NCBI GenBank assembly: GCA_007115705.1
Contig: QXEO01000531.1
Span: 10,246,342 to 10,310,341, forward strand
Reading direction: 5' to 3'
DNA: 64,000 nt
From: Dactylis glomerata
Taxonomy: Eukaryota > Streptophyta > Magnoliopsida > Poales > Poaceae
In this document: in pieces, positions 47,601 to 59,316 of the stretch
How positions within the stretch are numbered: the first letter of the stretch is position 1
Layout: each line of letters starts with the position of its first letter
The notes under the pieces: generated by a model
Told to the model about the DNA's origin: nothing
The model's database searches: none
Seen by the model: only the letters and a program-made list of their open reading frames with translations
Made by a program: the position numbers and the translations under genes

Positions 47601-48128
47601 AAATCCAACTAGAGATAATTAATGGAGATATAGAATTTGAATTTCTCATGAGCATGGCATACCACACAGTGACTAGATAATCTTGCAATATCAATACTAA
47701 GTGGTATTACTCATGTGCACACATTTATAGGATTGTGAGGTGCCAATGGCAAATCACTCCCCCAAAATGGGATGTTCCATTAATCACTCAATAAGAGCCA
47801 AATAAGATACCAACAAGATGCATTAGAGGCTCAAAGCAAACACACAAGTATATGATGTGCCAAACAACCAACACCTACTTGAATACACAAGTTAAGAAGG
47901 TGTAAGGAACAACATATACAAACACATACTTGGTATAAAACCAAAAACATGCAAAGGGGGCAAGTAACTTACAATGTAAAGAGGTTAAGTACAAGTTACC
48001 GCAAAGAGGCACATTGGATATAAAATGATAGTGTTAATAACTTGGCTTGATGAAATAAAATTAATGAAGATCCCTTAATTCTTCATGAGGTAGCCAAGTC
48101 TCCAATGCCCTCCACAAACACCTATTGA
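44681..48128 (-). other. non-coding interior of the LTR retrotransposon
   Basis: About 3.4 kb of AT-rich DNA with no frame over ~95 codons and no pol motif. CTCCCCCA phrases like the polypurine tract recur at 44882, 45075, 47551 and 47757. The last two lie in a ~210-bp imperfect tandem duplication (47470-47590 and 47665-47800; CTAAGTGGYAWTAC then ACTCCCCCA). Confidence 0.7.
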
Positions 48129-50444
48129 TCAAGTTATAGCTTGTTGGTCCCCAACCAAGTTGGGTCCTAAGAGGTTAGTAACAATAGGCTTGGCAACCCA
48201 AATGGTTCTTTTCTTTACACCACTTTGAGTTCCAACAAACTTGGCAAACACATTGCCATCCTTATCTTTCCTAAGAGAATAATCATCATCAACAATGATA
48301 GGATTAGATAAGGTACCGCTTAAGCATGAAGAAGCAAAGTGCCCCTTCTCACGGCAAATATAGCAACAAGTGCTTCCCTTTCTCTTCTTCGTTGATTTCT
48401 TGATTTGGGAAGCTTCATCTTGTTTCTTCTTGGGAAGTGGCCTATCTTCAACTTGAGGTCGAACTTGAGCTTGACCTTGTGCCCGCTTCCCTTGTTGCTT
48501 CTCACTCAAGTGCTTCTTCTTCAATGGGCAAGATCTCACATGATGCCCTTCAATCTTGCACTTGAAGCAAACAATCTTGGCCAAATTCTTGACTTGGTCT
48601 TGGCCCTTCTTCTTCTTGTTGCTCTTGGACTTGTTCTTGTTATTGGAGTTGAATCCAAGTCCACTCTTGTCATTAGGGGATTTTTGCACACTCAAAATAT
48701 TATCGAGTGTGGATTTCCCTTCATGACGCTTATCCAAGTCTTTTTCCAAACTAGTGACTTGGGCCTTGAGCTCTTTGATTTCCTCTACAAGGTTAGTAGT
48801 AATACAAGTACTAGAGGAGGTAGAAGCTTCATTGTTAGAGCAACAAGGCATAGCAAGTAATTCATCACAAGATGTAGCAATATTATGCCTAGACAAATTA
48901 CTTGGACTAGCACAAGATAATATAGCATTTTGGTTCAAAGTAGTGCTAATGTCCAAATGAGGCTCACGAGATGTTTTCTTAGAGATACTTGCCTCATGAG
49001 CTAACTTTAGCCCATTATGAGAGATTAAGAGATCCCCATGAGAGCCCGAGAGCTTTTCATGGCTTTCCTCCAATTTCTTATAATTGCTTGTTAGCAACTC
49101 AAGTTGAGCCCTTAGCTCAACATTCTCCTTTAATATAGATGCTTCACAAGAAATAGAGTTAGTAGCACAAGCATCATTAATAGATTTAGCATTTGTAAGC
49201 TCATAAGATTTAATAGATTGAGATAGGCAAGAATTAGTATGCTTCTCTTCGAATAGCTCTTGCTTGAGGAGATTGAATCTCCATTTCCCCTCATTAACAA
49301 GGGAGTTCAATTCCTTAATGGTCTCCTTGTGGTCAAACAAGGTTTCCATTAAGTGTTCGACTTTAGCACGAGCATCATTATTACCACGAAGAGAGGCATA
49401 CACAATTCCCATCTCATGCAAGAAAGCTTCATTATCATCATCATTATCATCATCATCATCACTCTCATCATAAGGAGATGTGTCGGGATTCAAAGTAGGA
49501 GTTACCTTTGAACCGCTTGCCATAAGGCACATGTGAACTTGCGTAGATGATGATGGAACTTCAATAGAAGCACATTCTTGATTTTCGAGTGTAGGACAAA
49601 CTCTTGCGAGATGTCCATACTCGTGGCATTCATAGCATTGCCTTCTCTTGATAGAAACCTTCTTGGTTCTTCTATTGATTTCTTCTTTAATTATGTGACC
49701 CAATTTTTCTTTAATTTCCTCTACATGGTTAGTCATACAACAACTAGAGGAAATAGAATCATTTTGAGTATGGTCACAACTAGAGACAAGCATATCATCA
49801 CAAAATTTAATCAAGCAAATTTTAGGAGATATGCAAGGACCTTTAACACAAGAATGAGTAAAGAATTTCTTGCAAGAAGTGTTTAGGTCCAAACTCTCTA
49901 CACCATTAGGATTTATAGAAATAGAATCATTGGTGCAAAGAACAAGACTACCAACATCACATATGATTTCTTCACTCACCGTATCATTACCTTGTGACAA
50001 GTCACATGTTGGTGAAGTGGAAGAACTTGAACAATCATCACGACCGGATGTGGAAGCAACTTGGAGCTCTTCATGATGTGAAGGTGAAGAGAGCTCCTTG
50101 GGTTCACTTTCAACCTCAAGAGAAATGGACCCACCAAATGACTCTTCTAGCTTGGTCCATATCTCATGAGACGTCTTGCACTTTGAACCCATCAAGCAAA
50201 CATAAACTATGGAGCTCACAGACAATAAAATTTCATTAAATACTTGAGCTTCTAGATGTAAATTTTTCTCATCCTCTATAGATAGACTTTGAGGATCCAT
50301 CGGAGGAGAAAAGCCTACATCTAGAAATCGCTCTATATTTGGACACAAAGTCCGAAGATTAGAAAGCATGCGATTTCTCCATAGCATATAATTTGTGCCA
50401 TCAAAAATAATTGTGTCATTGTGCACTAAATAACTAGCCGACAT
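48129..50444 (-). CDS. retrotransposon gag with three CCHC zinc knuckles
   Basis: ATG at 50444 (MSASYLVHNDTIIFDGTNYM) gives about 771 residues. The first ~110 residues match the Copia-type gag fold (NYMLWRNRMLSNLRTLCPNI, EIWTKLEESFGG). Three CX2CX4HX4C knuckles follow: CYECHEYGHLARVC at residue ~268, CFKCKIEGHHVRSC at ~625 and CYICREKGHFASSC at ~692. Between them are a DDDDNDDDNE acidic run (~340) and a long coiled-coil-prone segment (~370-600; ENVELRAQLELLTSNYKKLE, LVEEIKELKAQVTSLEKDL). The C-terminus ends in a Lys-rich region and a stop at 48131-48129. The frame is fully open. Gag would assemble the particle and bind RNA. Three knuckles and the large coiled coil are more than usual for Copia gag. 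Confidence 0.85.
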   Translation of the reverse strand: MSASYLVHNDTIIFDGTNYMLWRNRMLSNLRTLCPNIERFLDVGFSPPMDPQSLSIEDEKNLHLEAQVFNEILLSVSSIVYVCLMGSKCKTSHEIWTKLEESFGGSISLEVESEPKELSSPSHHEELQVASTSGRDDCSSSSTSPTCDLSQGNDTVSEEIICDVGSLVLCTNDSISINPNGVESLDLNTSCKKFFTHSCVKGPCISPKICLIKFCDDMLVSSCDHTQNDSISSSCCMTNHVEEIKEKLGHIIKEEINRRTKKVSIKRRQCYECHEYGHLARVCPTLENQECASIEVPSSSTQVHMCLMASGSKVTPTLNPDTSPYDESDDDDDNDDDNEAFLHEMGIVYASLRGNNDARAKVEHLMETLFDHKETIKELNSLVNEGKWRFNLLKQELFEEKHTNSCLSQSIKSYELTNAKSINDACATNSISCEASILKENVELRAQLELLTSNYKKLEESHEKLSGSHGDLLISHNGLKLAHEASISKKTSREPHLDISTTLNQNAILSCASPSNLSRHNIATSCDELLAMPCCSNNEASTSSSTCITTNLVEEIKELKAQVTSLEKDLDKRHEGKSTLDNILSVQKSPNDKSGLGFNSNNKNKSKSNKKKKGQDQVKNLAKIVCFKCKIEGHHVRSCPLKKKHLSEKQQGKRAQGQAQVRPQVEDRPLPKKKQDEASQIKKSTKKRKGSTCCYICREKGHFASSCLSGTLSNPIIVDDDYSLRKDKDGNVFAKFVGTQSGVKKRTIWVAKPIVTNLLGPNLVGDQQAIT

Positions 50445-50486
50445 CTTTACTCTCAAGGCGGTGAAGCCTAAACAAGGAGAGACCTT

Positions 50487-50500
50487 GCTCTGATACCAAT
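50487..50500 (-). other. primer-binding site for initiator tRNA-Met
   Basis: On the minus strand ATTGGTATCAGAGCAAGG begins directly after the 5' LTR. TGGTATCAGAGC is complementary to the 3' end of plant initiator tRNA-Met and fixes the orientation of the element. Confidence 0.9.
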
Positions 50501-52675
50501 TGAAAGGACGAGATGTCGCCTAGAGGGGGGGTGAATAGGCGTTTTAAAAACAATTACGGAATTGGCTTGAAGGAATGCGGAATTAAACTAACGTTTATTT
50601 TCTTCAAGCACAAGACCTAAAAATGCTAGGCTCAACTAAGTGCAACAACAACAACTAGATATAAGCAAGATAGCACAAGATATAATTCACAAGTGATAAG
50701 CAAGATATAAGTACTTCAAGCATGATGGCTATCACAAGGAAATAAACTCGGGTATAGAGATAACCGAGGCACGCGGAGACGAAGATGTATCCCGATGTTC
50801 ACTTACATAAAGTAAGCTAATCACCGTTGGAGAGATGCGGGTAACCACGAAGGCCCCCGAACGCCACGAAGGCTCACCTTCTTCTCCGAGTCCCCCACGA
50901 AGCTAGGGACCCCTTCTTATGGTTAGCTTTTCCTCCACTCCGGAGATGGCAAGCTCCACAACCACTTCACAACTCCCACGAAGGGGAAGCCCGGGCCTCT
51001 TCACAATCTTCCACGAAGAGGACACCGTGGCACAACCACCGAGCCAACTAGGAGGTCACCCTCCAAGAGTAACAAGCTCACGGTCTCTCACTCGAACAAA
51101 TCGTAATGGAGAGCTCAACACTATGCAAGGATGCAAAGCAAGAACACAAGGGAAAGTGCTCAAATCCTTCTCTCTCAAATCCCACCAAAGCAACAAATGC
51201 TATGGAGGAGTTAGAGAGGAAGAACAAGGGTGGAGGTCAACCAATGACTCCAAGATCTAGATCCCAAAGGTTCCCCTCACTTAGAGGAGGAATGAGTTGG
51301 TGGAGATTGTAGATCTAGATCCCCTCTTCCAAATCCCTCAAAAATATGCAAGAATCATTGGAGGGAAGAGAGAGGGAGCAAGCTCAAGAGGTTCAACAAT
51401 GGAGGTGAGAGAAAGGCTCAAGAACACCCTAGAACACTTAGAAAACCGTTGGGGAAGAAGCCCCCTTTTATAGGGCAAGAAAACTGCCCGTTAGGGAGAT
51501 TTTTCGGTCATTTCGGAGCAGCCCGGAGCAGCCCGGAGCAGCGCCCGGAGCAGCTCCGGCCGGTACTCCGGAGCGAGTACCCGGCCACTGCTCAGCCCGG
51601 AGCAGCCCGGAGCAGCTCCGGACGTCACTCCGGATTTGCAAAAATAGCAAAACCACTCATACGAAAAAACGCGATAACTTTTGCATCCGAACTCCGTTTT
51701 TAGCAAACTTGGACTTTTTGAAAAGCTTAGAAAAAGTACTACAACCTTATGCAGAGAAACACCAAGAAAAGTCAAGAGGAAAAATACCAAATGTGGAGAG
51801 GTGTGAAACCTTCCAAAGTGAAGAACCGGTAAAATCTCTCAACTCGAAAACGCGATAGAAGATGCATTTGGATTCCGTTTTCGATGAACTTGGGCTTGTT
51901 GGAAAGCTAGCAACAAGCTCAAGAACCTCACATAGAGAAACACCAAGAAGCAACAAACTAGGAAGATGCAAAGTATGCAAAGGATTGAGCTCCCTATGAC
52001 GATGTGATCAAGTTACCCAACCGAAAGCCCCTCTTGATAGTGCGGCTATCTATCCTATAACCCGGTCTCCCAACAAACACCTTGAGACCGGTAAAAGGAA
52101 AACCTAGCAAGGACATACCTTTGCCTTGAGCATCCCACTTGATCTTGATGATGATGCTTCATACTTCCGTCAAGCCGGAATGCTTCACTTGATCATTGTT
52201 GCTTCGTGAAGACTTCCAATATGTTCCCCCATACACCACTATGGGATACCTTCACTAAGGCATGTCTTCACAAATCTATTATCACCAAAAGGATGACAAG
52301 CTTCAAGCATATGATCTTCTTGAGATGCTTATCTTGAACTTTCACAACTCAACCTTGATAAAGAACATCATTTGATTTCATTCTCCCATGGGCCATATTG
52401 AATCCTTCTTTTGATGTAAGCCCATGGGAAGATACTTGATTCCACTATTCTCTCTTCATCTTGGTCATATTGGATTCATATCTTCTATTCAATGATCTTG
52501 ATGCCAATACTTAAGATATATCTTTATCTTCATGGCATCCAAGCCTTGAATCCAACACATGGACTTCAAGCAATTCCTATGAACAATTCCTTCATAAAAA
52601 TCTCAATGAAAACATTAGTCCATAGGGATTGTCATTAATTACCAAAAACACACTTAGGGGCAATTTACCCTTACA
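50501..52675 (-). repeat. 5' LTR
   Basis: 2,175 bases, nearly identical to the 3' LTR. The visible differences are C/T near 51387 and 51511, two changes and an indel near 51640-51667, T/C near 51686, G/C near 51813 and A/G near 51853. Confidence 0.95.
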
Positions 52676-55420
52676 GCATGTATGTCGCTCTGTCAAAGAG
52701 TTCCTCGCGGGAGGGGATTTACCAGATGATTCCAATGATATGGTTATTGTTATGATCCCTAAAGTAAACTCACCGGAGTTACTTACCCAATTTCGGCCTA
52801 TTAGCCTATGTAATGTATTGTATAAAATTGCAGCAAAGACGATGGCAAACAGGCTGAAACGGATTCTTCCAATCCTAATTTCGGAAGAACAAAGTGCATT
52901 CGTTCCAGGGAGGTTGATCATTGATAATGTCTTTATTGCCTACGAGTGTGTGCATGCGATCAGAACGAGGAAAAGGAAGAAGCCGTTGTGTGCATTTAAG
53001 CTTGACATGATGAAGGCATACGATAGGGTGGAGTGGGATTTTCTGTAGGAGATGCTGCTCCGAATGGGTTTTGCACCAAGATGGGTCGCCATGATTATGA
53101 GATGCATTCAAATGGTCCGGTTTTCAGTCAAGCTAAATGGTGTGGTTTCAGACACCTTTTGTCCTTCAAGGGGTCTGCGACAGGGTGATCCGCTTTCACC
53201 TTATCTTTTCCTATTCTGCACGGAGGGGTTCTCGGCCTTGCTTCGGCAAGCCCAGGCGGAGCATCAACTTGCAGGCGTGAGCTTTGGAAGGGGAGGTCCG
53301 ACTGTTACGCACCTTCTGTTTGCAGATGACAGTGTAGTCTTTCTGGAGGCTACCAATGAGAGTATGACGGCTCTCAAATCAGTGCTACACAAGTATCAAG
53401 TGAGTTCTGGACAGAAGGTAAATTTCCAAAAGTCTTCAATCTTTTTTGGGAATGGGTGCAATGCGGACAGCCGCAACACTCTAAAAGGAGTAATTGGAAT
53501 ATCTAATGAAGCTTTGTCAGAGAAATATCTGGGTCTGCCAACTGTGGTGGGGAGATCAAAGAACGGTGCGTTCAAAAATCTTACCGATCGTTCAAGGGGC
53601 AAGGTTGGTGGATGGAAAGGACAAGGGCTCTCAAAAGCCGGGAAGGAGGTTCTGGTGAAATCGGTGCTACAAGCGGTCTCTACCTATGCTATGGGTTGTT
53701 TCCAGCTTACAAACAGCCAGTGTACTACTCTCACATCGATTTCGTCGAGGTTCTGGTGGGGAGAGGGCGATGGACAGCGCAAGGTTCACTGGGTCAGTTG
53801 GGAGAAGATGTGTGCTCCTAAAGGAAAAGTGGGCATGGGATTCCGGAATTATCATGACTTCAACCAAGCCCTCTTGGCGAAACAAGCCTGGAGATTGGTC
53901 ACGAATCCGGGATCCTTGTGTGCTAGGGTGTTACAAGCAAGATACTTCAAAGACGGGAACTTTCTCAATGCGGGGTGCCCAAAGAGATGGTCTTACACTT
54001 GGCGCAGCATTGTCCACGGTAGACAGCTACTGGAGAAAGGACTCATTTGGAGAATTGGAGACGGGAAACGGGTGGAGATACAGAAAGATAATTGGATCCC
54101 GAGAGCATGTCTTCAGCGACCTCTGGGTATCCAACCGAGGAAGGAGGCCAAAACCGTCAATGAGTTTCTTCTGCAAGGGGGAGGAGGCTGGAATGAAGAG
54201 AAGCTTAGAGACACCTTTTTTGAATCAGATGTTACCGATATCCTGAGTGTGCCGGTTGGTAGAGTTGGAACGGAAGATTATATCGCAAGGAACCACACCA
54301 AAAACAACATTTTCAGTGTTAAATCGGCTTACCACTTATGTGGGCAACTGAGGAGAGAAAGGCAAAGTGTTCCAGGGTCTTCCTCTAGATGCGATGATCA
54401 TAAAGGTTGGCTGTGTTTGTGGGCTGCTGATGTGCCGAATAGGGTCAAAGTACATGGCTGGCGGCTGGTGAAAAATGGGCTAGCTGTTGCGACGAGTTGC
54501 AAAGGCGCAAGATCAAGGAGGGGGTGCTATGTATAGTATGTAATCGAAGGGAGTCTCTAGTTCACAGGTTCTGGGACTGCCCATATGCTGCACACTGCTG
54601 GGAGACGTTACGCCTACTGACGGGGTTCGATTTTCGCCCTCCTCCTTCTGGGTTGGGCAACCATCGGAACCTTCAGACATGGCTGCTTGACTGGATGGGT
54701 AAAGTCCAAGGTAAGGAGCTCGCGTTGGGTCTAATGCTTTGGGCTCAGATGTGGTATGCCAGGAACGAAGCAAGAGGCAATCCTAGCATCGAGGACCCGG
54801 TGTGCACCGCAAGACGGGCTGTGTATCTGGTGGAAGAATGGGAGGGCACGAAGAACACTACTCAGCCTCCATCGGTTCCTCAGGTAGCAGCTTGGTGCCC
54901 ACCCCCTAATGGATGGCTGCAAGCGAACGTTGATGGCGCAAAACCTCTCGTGTGTGGAGGTGGCGGTGTGGTCCTTCGAGACCACCATGGTGGCTTCGTG
55001 GCGGGAGCTTCCCATTTTTTTCCCTCAGCATGCGATGCCGAGCGAACGGAGCTGCTAGCTTGTAGACGGGCGGTGGAATTGGCGACGGAGCTAGGGGCGT
55101 CGAAGCTCATCCTCTCGTCTGACTGCATGGGGGCTGTGTCGAAGTTGAAGAGCTCGGAAAAGGATAGGTCGATCCATGGGCCGTTGGTGGAGGAGATCAA
55201 GGTACTTCTTCGGGGGTTTGACGATCATGTGGTAAAACATGTTCGACGTTCTGGTAATGGTGTTGCGCACCGGTTAGCAAAGTTTAGCTGCAACAATAAA
55301 AGTTGTAATAGGTGGATTGGTGTTCCTCCAGGATTTCTGGTAGACTTGTTGGCCAAAGACTCGGGTGGTTATTAATAAAGTCGCAGCATTAATTCTAAAA
55401 AAAATTGTATTTGATCACCA

Positions 55421-58114
55421 AAACACATAAATGCTAACACTGAATCATCACAAAAGTCTTCTCAGATGGACCAAAATGTTGCAGATGCAATATCCTTTGT
55501 TTCAAGATTTAAATGTATGGTTTGCAGGAACTTTGAAGGAAGCGAAGAGGTACATACTATAATTTAAGGGGGAAATGCATTCGATCAAAATAATACTATT
55601 CTGCAGGCATCTAACGTCACTCTGAATGGTGCCATCTTGATACTCCGGATATGAAGATTCACCCGTAAGTAGATAAAGACGTCTAGAAGATCCCTGTTTT
55701 CCAGAGGTAAGACGGTGTAAAAATTTAGAGTAATCTACAATATTGAACTCTGATCTCGTGTAGCACATCTGAATCAATGATAGTATCCTCCTACTTCTGG
55801 ATGGTTGTGTCAATATCGAGTTGGCTGTTCATCCACTTGGACTGTTACTGATTTTATTTAACTTCAGCTATAAATTTCCTAGGTTTCTAATTATCTCGTG
55901 TTCTAGGATAACCAGATGGATGCTTCACAAGTTTCTTCTTCTACTGGAATTGAAGGCTGTACTGGTTATTTGAAGTAAATCTAAAATGGTTTGCCTAGTT
56001 CAAACTGGAGTATGCTTCAAATTATGCTTGAAAGCTCTAATTCAATCTGGACTGTTGTAGCGTCGGTGGGCGTATAGCAGAATCTCTATGTTGATTTAAT
56101 GTTACACCATCTTCTGGCTGGTTCCGAAGACACACAATGCTTCTATAGTATTAATTGCTCGACAAACGACATAGTTTGAAGGGTGGCTCATGAATGAGCT
56201 TCTTGGTGTAAAACATATGTAATGGCTGATATAACATCTCTGATCTCCTGCCACTTTTTTCCGCTCCCTCATCTAGGCTAGTGTGGTCTAACCCTCTCTC
56301 TCCCTTGCTAGCCATCTATCGACACATAATGATACTCGTTTGTCATAGATTGTCATATCCTTCGGATCTTTGACATAAATGGGCGACTAATTGGTTACTA
56401 CTTATCAGCACTCAGCAGTTTATTTGGCAAACAAATATCTAGGTTAACCATCCAGCTTAGTTCCAATTGATATTGACTACTTGTTGTTTGTTTCTATTAT
56501 TTGCATGCTTCTGTTCATACACACGTATTCTCCCTGCTAGTTCGGATTAAGGAAAAGACCAGAAATGAACTAGCAACCATGTACCTTCCATCGTAGACCA
56601 CTGTCCTGCTCCGTCACCGTGAAATGACCAACAGCATGGCTGAGGCTGCCCGCAGTTCACCACAGTGAAGATGCCGCTGGCAGCGCCGCCCACAACAAAC
56701 CAGGATGCCAATGCCACTCGCAGCCACGACCCGCTGTGTTACCGAACCACGACGCCGATGTCGCCGCATCCATGACCCCACGGTGCTTGCCTGACCAAAG
56801 GCCGGATGTCCAGTTCAACCTTTAGTACCTTAAATATGTACCTTAACAGAATAAAAATTTGTTAGAGTGCACTGGTTTAGATGGTAGATCACATATATCC
56901 AACCCAAACAAATCTACCTCATGCACAGACTCCTTATGGAGCCCAATCAAGAAAATGAATAATTTTTGCAAAATCTTGCACAGTAATTTGTTAGAACTAT
57001 CCGCTTCTAGGCAAAGAAAACAACAACAAAAATATTCTTAAGATGCATCAATGAGACTGTCCGCAAACAATGATATTGAGCGGACATAGATTCTTCCTAC
57101 ATATTCAGCTTGATCATCATTCTCTAGAGAAATAAGAAACCTAAATCCCTTCCCACTTCAATGCATTACCGCAGGAATAAAGCAAGATCAGGAAAAGAAC
57201 TAGTTCTGTAAACAAAATGGGAGAGTTCCAGGGACATCCGCGAGTGTCCACGGTGCTGGCACAGCCACAACCTGCCGCACGAAGCAGTACTCGCACCCTG
57301 GTCGCCTGTTAAAGCAAAGACACAATACTGAACCAGAGTAGCACAAATAACTAAAAATCGATCCACCAGATCGGGAGTGACACCATGGTAATAGCAGAGA
57401 AGTCTTGGATTCTTGAGGTCCCTTACCGCGGTCGCCGAGTGGCTCGAGTCAGGATTTCTGTACGGGCAGCCTCGGCCGTGGTCAGTGTTGGGCCTTGGCG
57501 GCGGAGGGGCGCTCGCGACGGAGCAGGAGGCGGTCGAGGGGATCCAGAGACAGAGCACCTCAGCAGGAGGCGGCCGATGCCGATGCCGCCCTCAACCACC
57601 ACCAGCCCCCGCAGCCAACCAGCATACCGAATCCAGCAGCAGCGTCGCCGGCAACCACCACGCCGCTCACCACGACGCCATTGCCGACGATCTAGCCTGC
57701 CGACTGCGGCGCCGCTGATTCCGTCGGCCAACGACGCCGAAATCAAGGACATCGAGAGAGCGCGGAGCACATCCGCCGCTTGCCACCGGCCGCTCACCCA
57801 CTCGTCGCTGCTGCCTTCTCTCAATCTCTCGCCGCCGTGTGCGCATTACTGAAAAGCAGGAAAAAAGGAACCAAATGAGGTGACGCATTTTTGGTTTAGC
57901 TACCGAACCCCACGATAGGTGAAAAGAAACCGTCCGACTAAAATTACCACGCTCCGCGCCGCGAGCCGCACGGACATGGTTCCATGGAGCCAATCTGATG
58001 GTCTGGCTCGCTGGATCCACCCGGGTGCAGAATAACTTATTCTGCATCCATGGGTCTAATAGAGTTTCTATATATATATATGGTCCATCTAGTTTAAAAT
58101 TGGTTGTAGATTAA
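55421..58114. other. unassigned DNA with a GC-rich fragment
   Basis: 55421-57160 is AT-rich and I see no supported feature in it. 57170-57850 is GC-rich; on the minus strand MREGSSDEWVSGRWQAADVL (from 57824) and a frame to 57166 are open, but no domain is recognised. 58010-58045 holds a palindromic GGGTGCAGAATAACTTATTC then TGCATCC, sharing TTATTCTGCACCCG with 38690. Confidence 0.35.
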
Positions 58115-58123
58115 GGATCTACA

Positions 58124-59316
58124 GAGAAAATTGCAAAAAACCATCACATTTGGGGTTAGGGTTTCAAAAAACCACCACTTTTCAAAAAAAAATTCAAAAA
58201 ACCACCAGTTCACTCTCGAACTGTTGCAAAAAACACTGATCGCACACTTAAACATATCTAATGTCGTTTCTGACATGGATGGCCCACTTGTAGGCTGACG
58301 TGGTGCTCTGTTAATGGTTAAAGGACACGCACAATAAGCTATGTTATATGTTTTGGGTATTTTTGTAAAAATTTATGGAACCCGCTTGTCAGATCTGTCT
58401 CCATTCTTTCTTTCTCTCTCAATGCCAAGTGGACCCCACATGTCATCCCTAACCTAGCTCCACCCAAATCCCCTCCCACCATGGCTGCACCGGCGCCGCT
58501 CGCTACCAGATTCCGGCATCGACGGCTAACAAATCCCGACGACTCCCGCTCCGCCCGCCCGACCTACACTGCGCCGCTAGACCCGAGGTCGCCCGCGCCA
58601 GCCGAGTTCACATCGCCGTCGGACCCGAACTCGCCCGCGCCGCCCAGCCGACCACGCCTGCGTCGAGCTCGCCTGCGCTGTCCCTCCCCCGCGGCGCACG
58701 CCTGACCTCGCCTGCGCCGCCGCCCGACCTCGCCTGCGCCGTCGCCCGACCTCGCCTGCGCCGTCGCCCGACCTCGCCTGCGCCGCCGCCCGACCTCGCC
58801 TGCGCCGTCGCCCGACCCGACCTGAGCTCGCCCCAAGATCTCGACTGCGCCGCCCTGCACCGAGCTCGCCTGCGGAGCTCGATGCGCCGTCGCGTGACCC
58901 TCTGCCCTCCCCATGTGACCGGAGTAGGCCGCTTTGGTCCCTCGCCGGAGCTGGCAGCTTTGGTCCCTGACCGGAACTGTCCAAATCGTGGTCAACGACA
59001 GAGTTGGAGAAGAAGAGAAATAAATATTAATAAAAGAAAAATAAATGGAGAGAAATTGAAAAAATAGAAAATGGATATAGGTTATAAAGAAACAATATAA
59101 GGAGGTGTTTTTCGCAAAATTACAACAAAACATTATGCCATGTCAGCCTAACAGTGGGTCCTTCTTGTCAGATACACCGTCAAACGACCTAATATATGCA
59201 ATTAGTGTTTTTTGCAACAGTTCGAGAGTGAACTGGTGGTTTTTTGAAAAAATTCTGAAAAGTGGTGGTTTTTTGAAACCCTAACCCCAAATGTGGTGGT
59301 ATTTTGCAATTTTCTC
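58124..59316. mobile_element. short MULE, 1.2 kb, candidate Pack-MULE
   Basis: TIRs of about 125 bp start GAGAAAATTGCAAAAAACCA at 58124 and end at 59316. A perfect 9-bp TSD GGATCTACA lies at 58115-58123 and 59317-59325. The interior 58440-58990 is GC-rich and exon-like, with a 22-bp unit (GACCTCGCCTGCGCCGYCGC..) repeated five times at 58702-58815. ATG at 58481 (MAAPAPLATRFRHRRL) opens 74 codons. No transposase. Confidence 0.9.

Larger units (their letters stand above)
42484..52675 (-). mobile_element. gag-only LTR retrotransposon (TR-GAG type), 10.2 kb, minus strand
   Basis: Direct LTRs 42484-44657 and 50501-52675; 5-bp TSD GCATG (42479-42483 and 52676-52680). By eye the LTRs differ at seven bases and one indel in ~2,174, so the insertion is young. 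On the minus strand the order is 5' LTR (right copy), PBS TGGTATCAGAGC, gag, 3.5 kb non-coding, PPT, 3' LTR. No protease, integrase, RT or RNase H is present. Copia affinity is inferred from the initiator-Met primer site and the gag fold. It must have moved with enzymes from another element. Confidence 0.93.
41058..55375 (+). pseudogene. LINE ORF2 (endonuclease, reverse transcriptase, zf-RVT, RNase H), interrupted
   Basis: ATG at 41058 overlaps the ORF1 stop (ATGA), suggesting coupled translation. The AP endonuclease (41058-41750) shows LNCRGLG, ETKKK, CAGDFNDI and YDHMALL. The RT follows: APGPDG (42418), then, across the LTR insertion at codon [67 protein letters not shown] and the catalytic LLFADDSVVF near 53310. 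zf-RVT ends CIVCNRRESLVHRFWDCPYA and a plant RNase H has NVDGAKP, AERTELLA, SSDCMGAV and NGVAHRLAK. Defects: TGA at 42156 (likely CGA), TAG at 53046 (likely CAG) and a one-base deletion near 54496 (GCGACGAGTTG). Element removal restores the frame at the insertion point. Confidence 0.92.
39524..55405 (+). mobile_element. full-length L1-type LINE (5.7 kb) split by an LTR retrotransposon
   Basis: A perfect 15-bp TSD TGTATTTGATCACCA flanks it (39509-39523 and 55406-55420). The 3' end has AATAAAG then a short A run (55397-55404). ORF1 (39726-41061) and ORF2 (41058-55375) overlap by ATGA. The LTR element at 42484-52675 with its 5-bp TSD accounts for 10.2 kb. Because the 5' side starts before ORF1 and the TSD is intact, this is a complete copy rather than a truncated one. 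Three point defects break ORF2 and one breaks ORF1. Confidence 0.92.

Noticed and set aside
48405..50239. Plus-strand frames of 60-150 codons
   Set aside because: Antisense shadows of the minus-strand gag frame, which has zinc knuckles and the expected position after the PBS.
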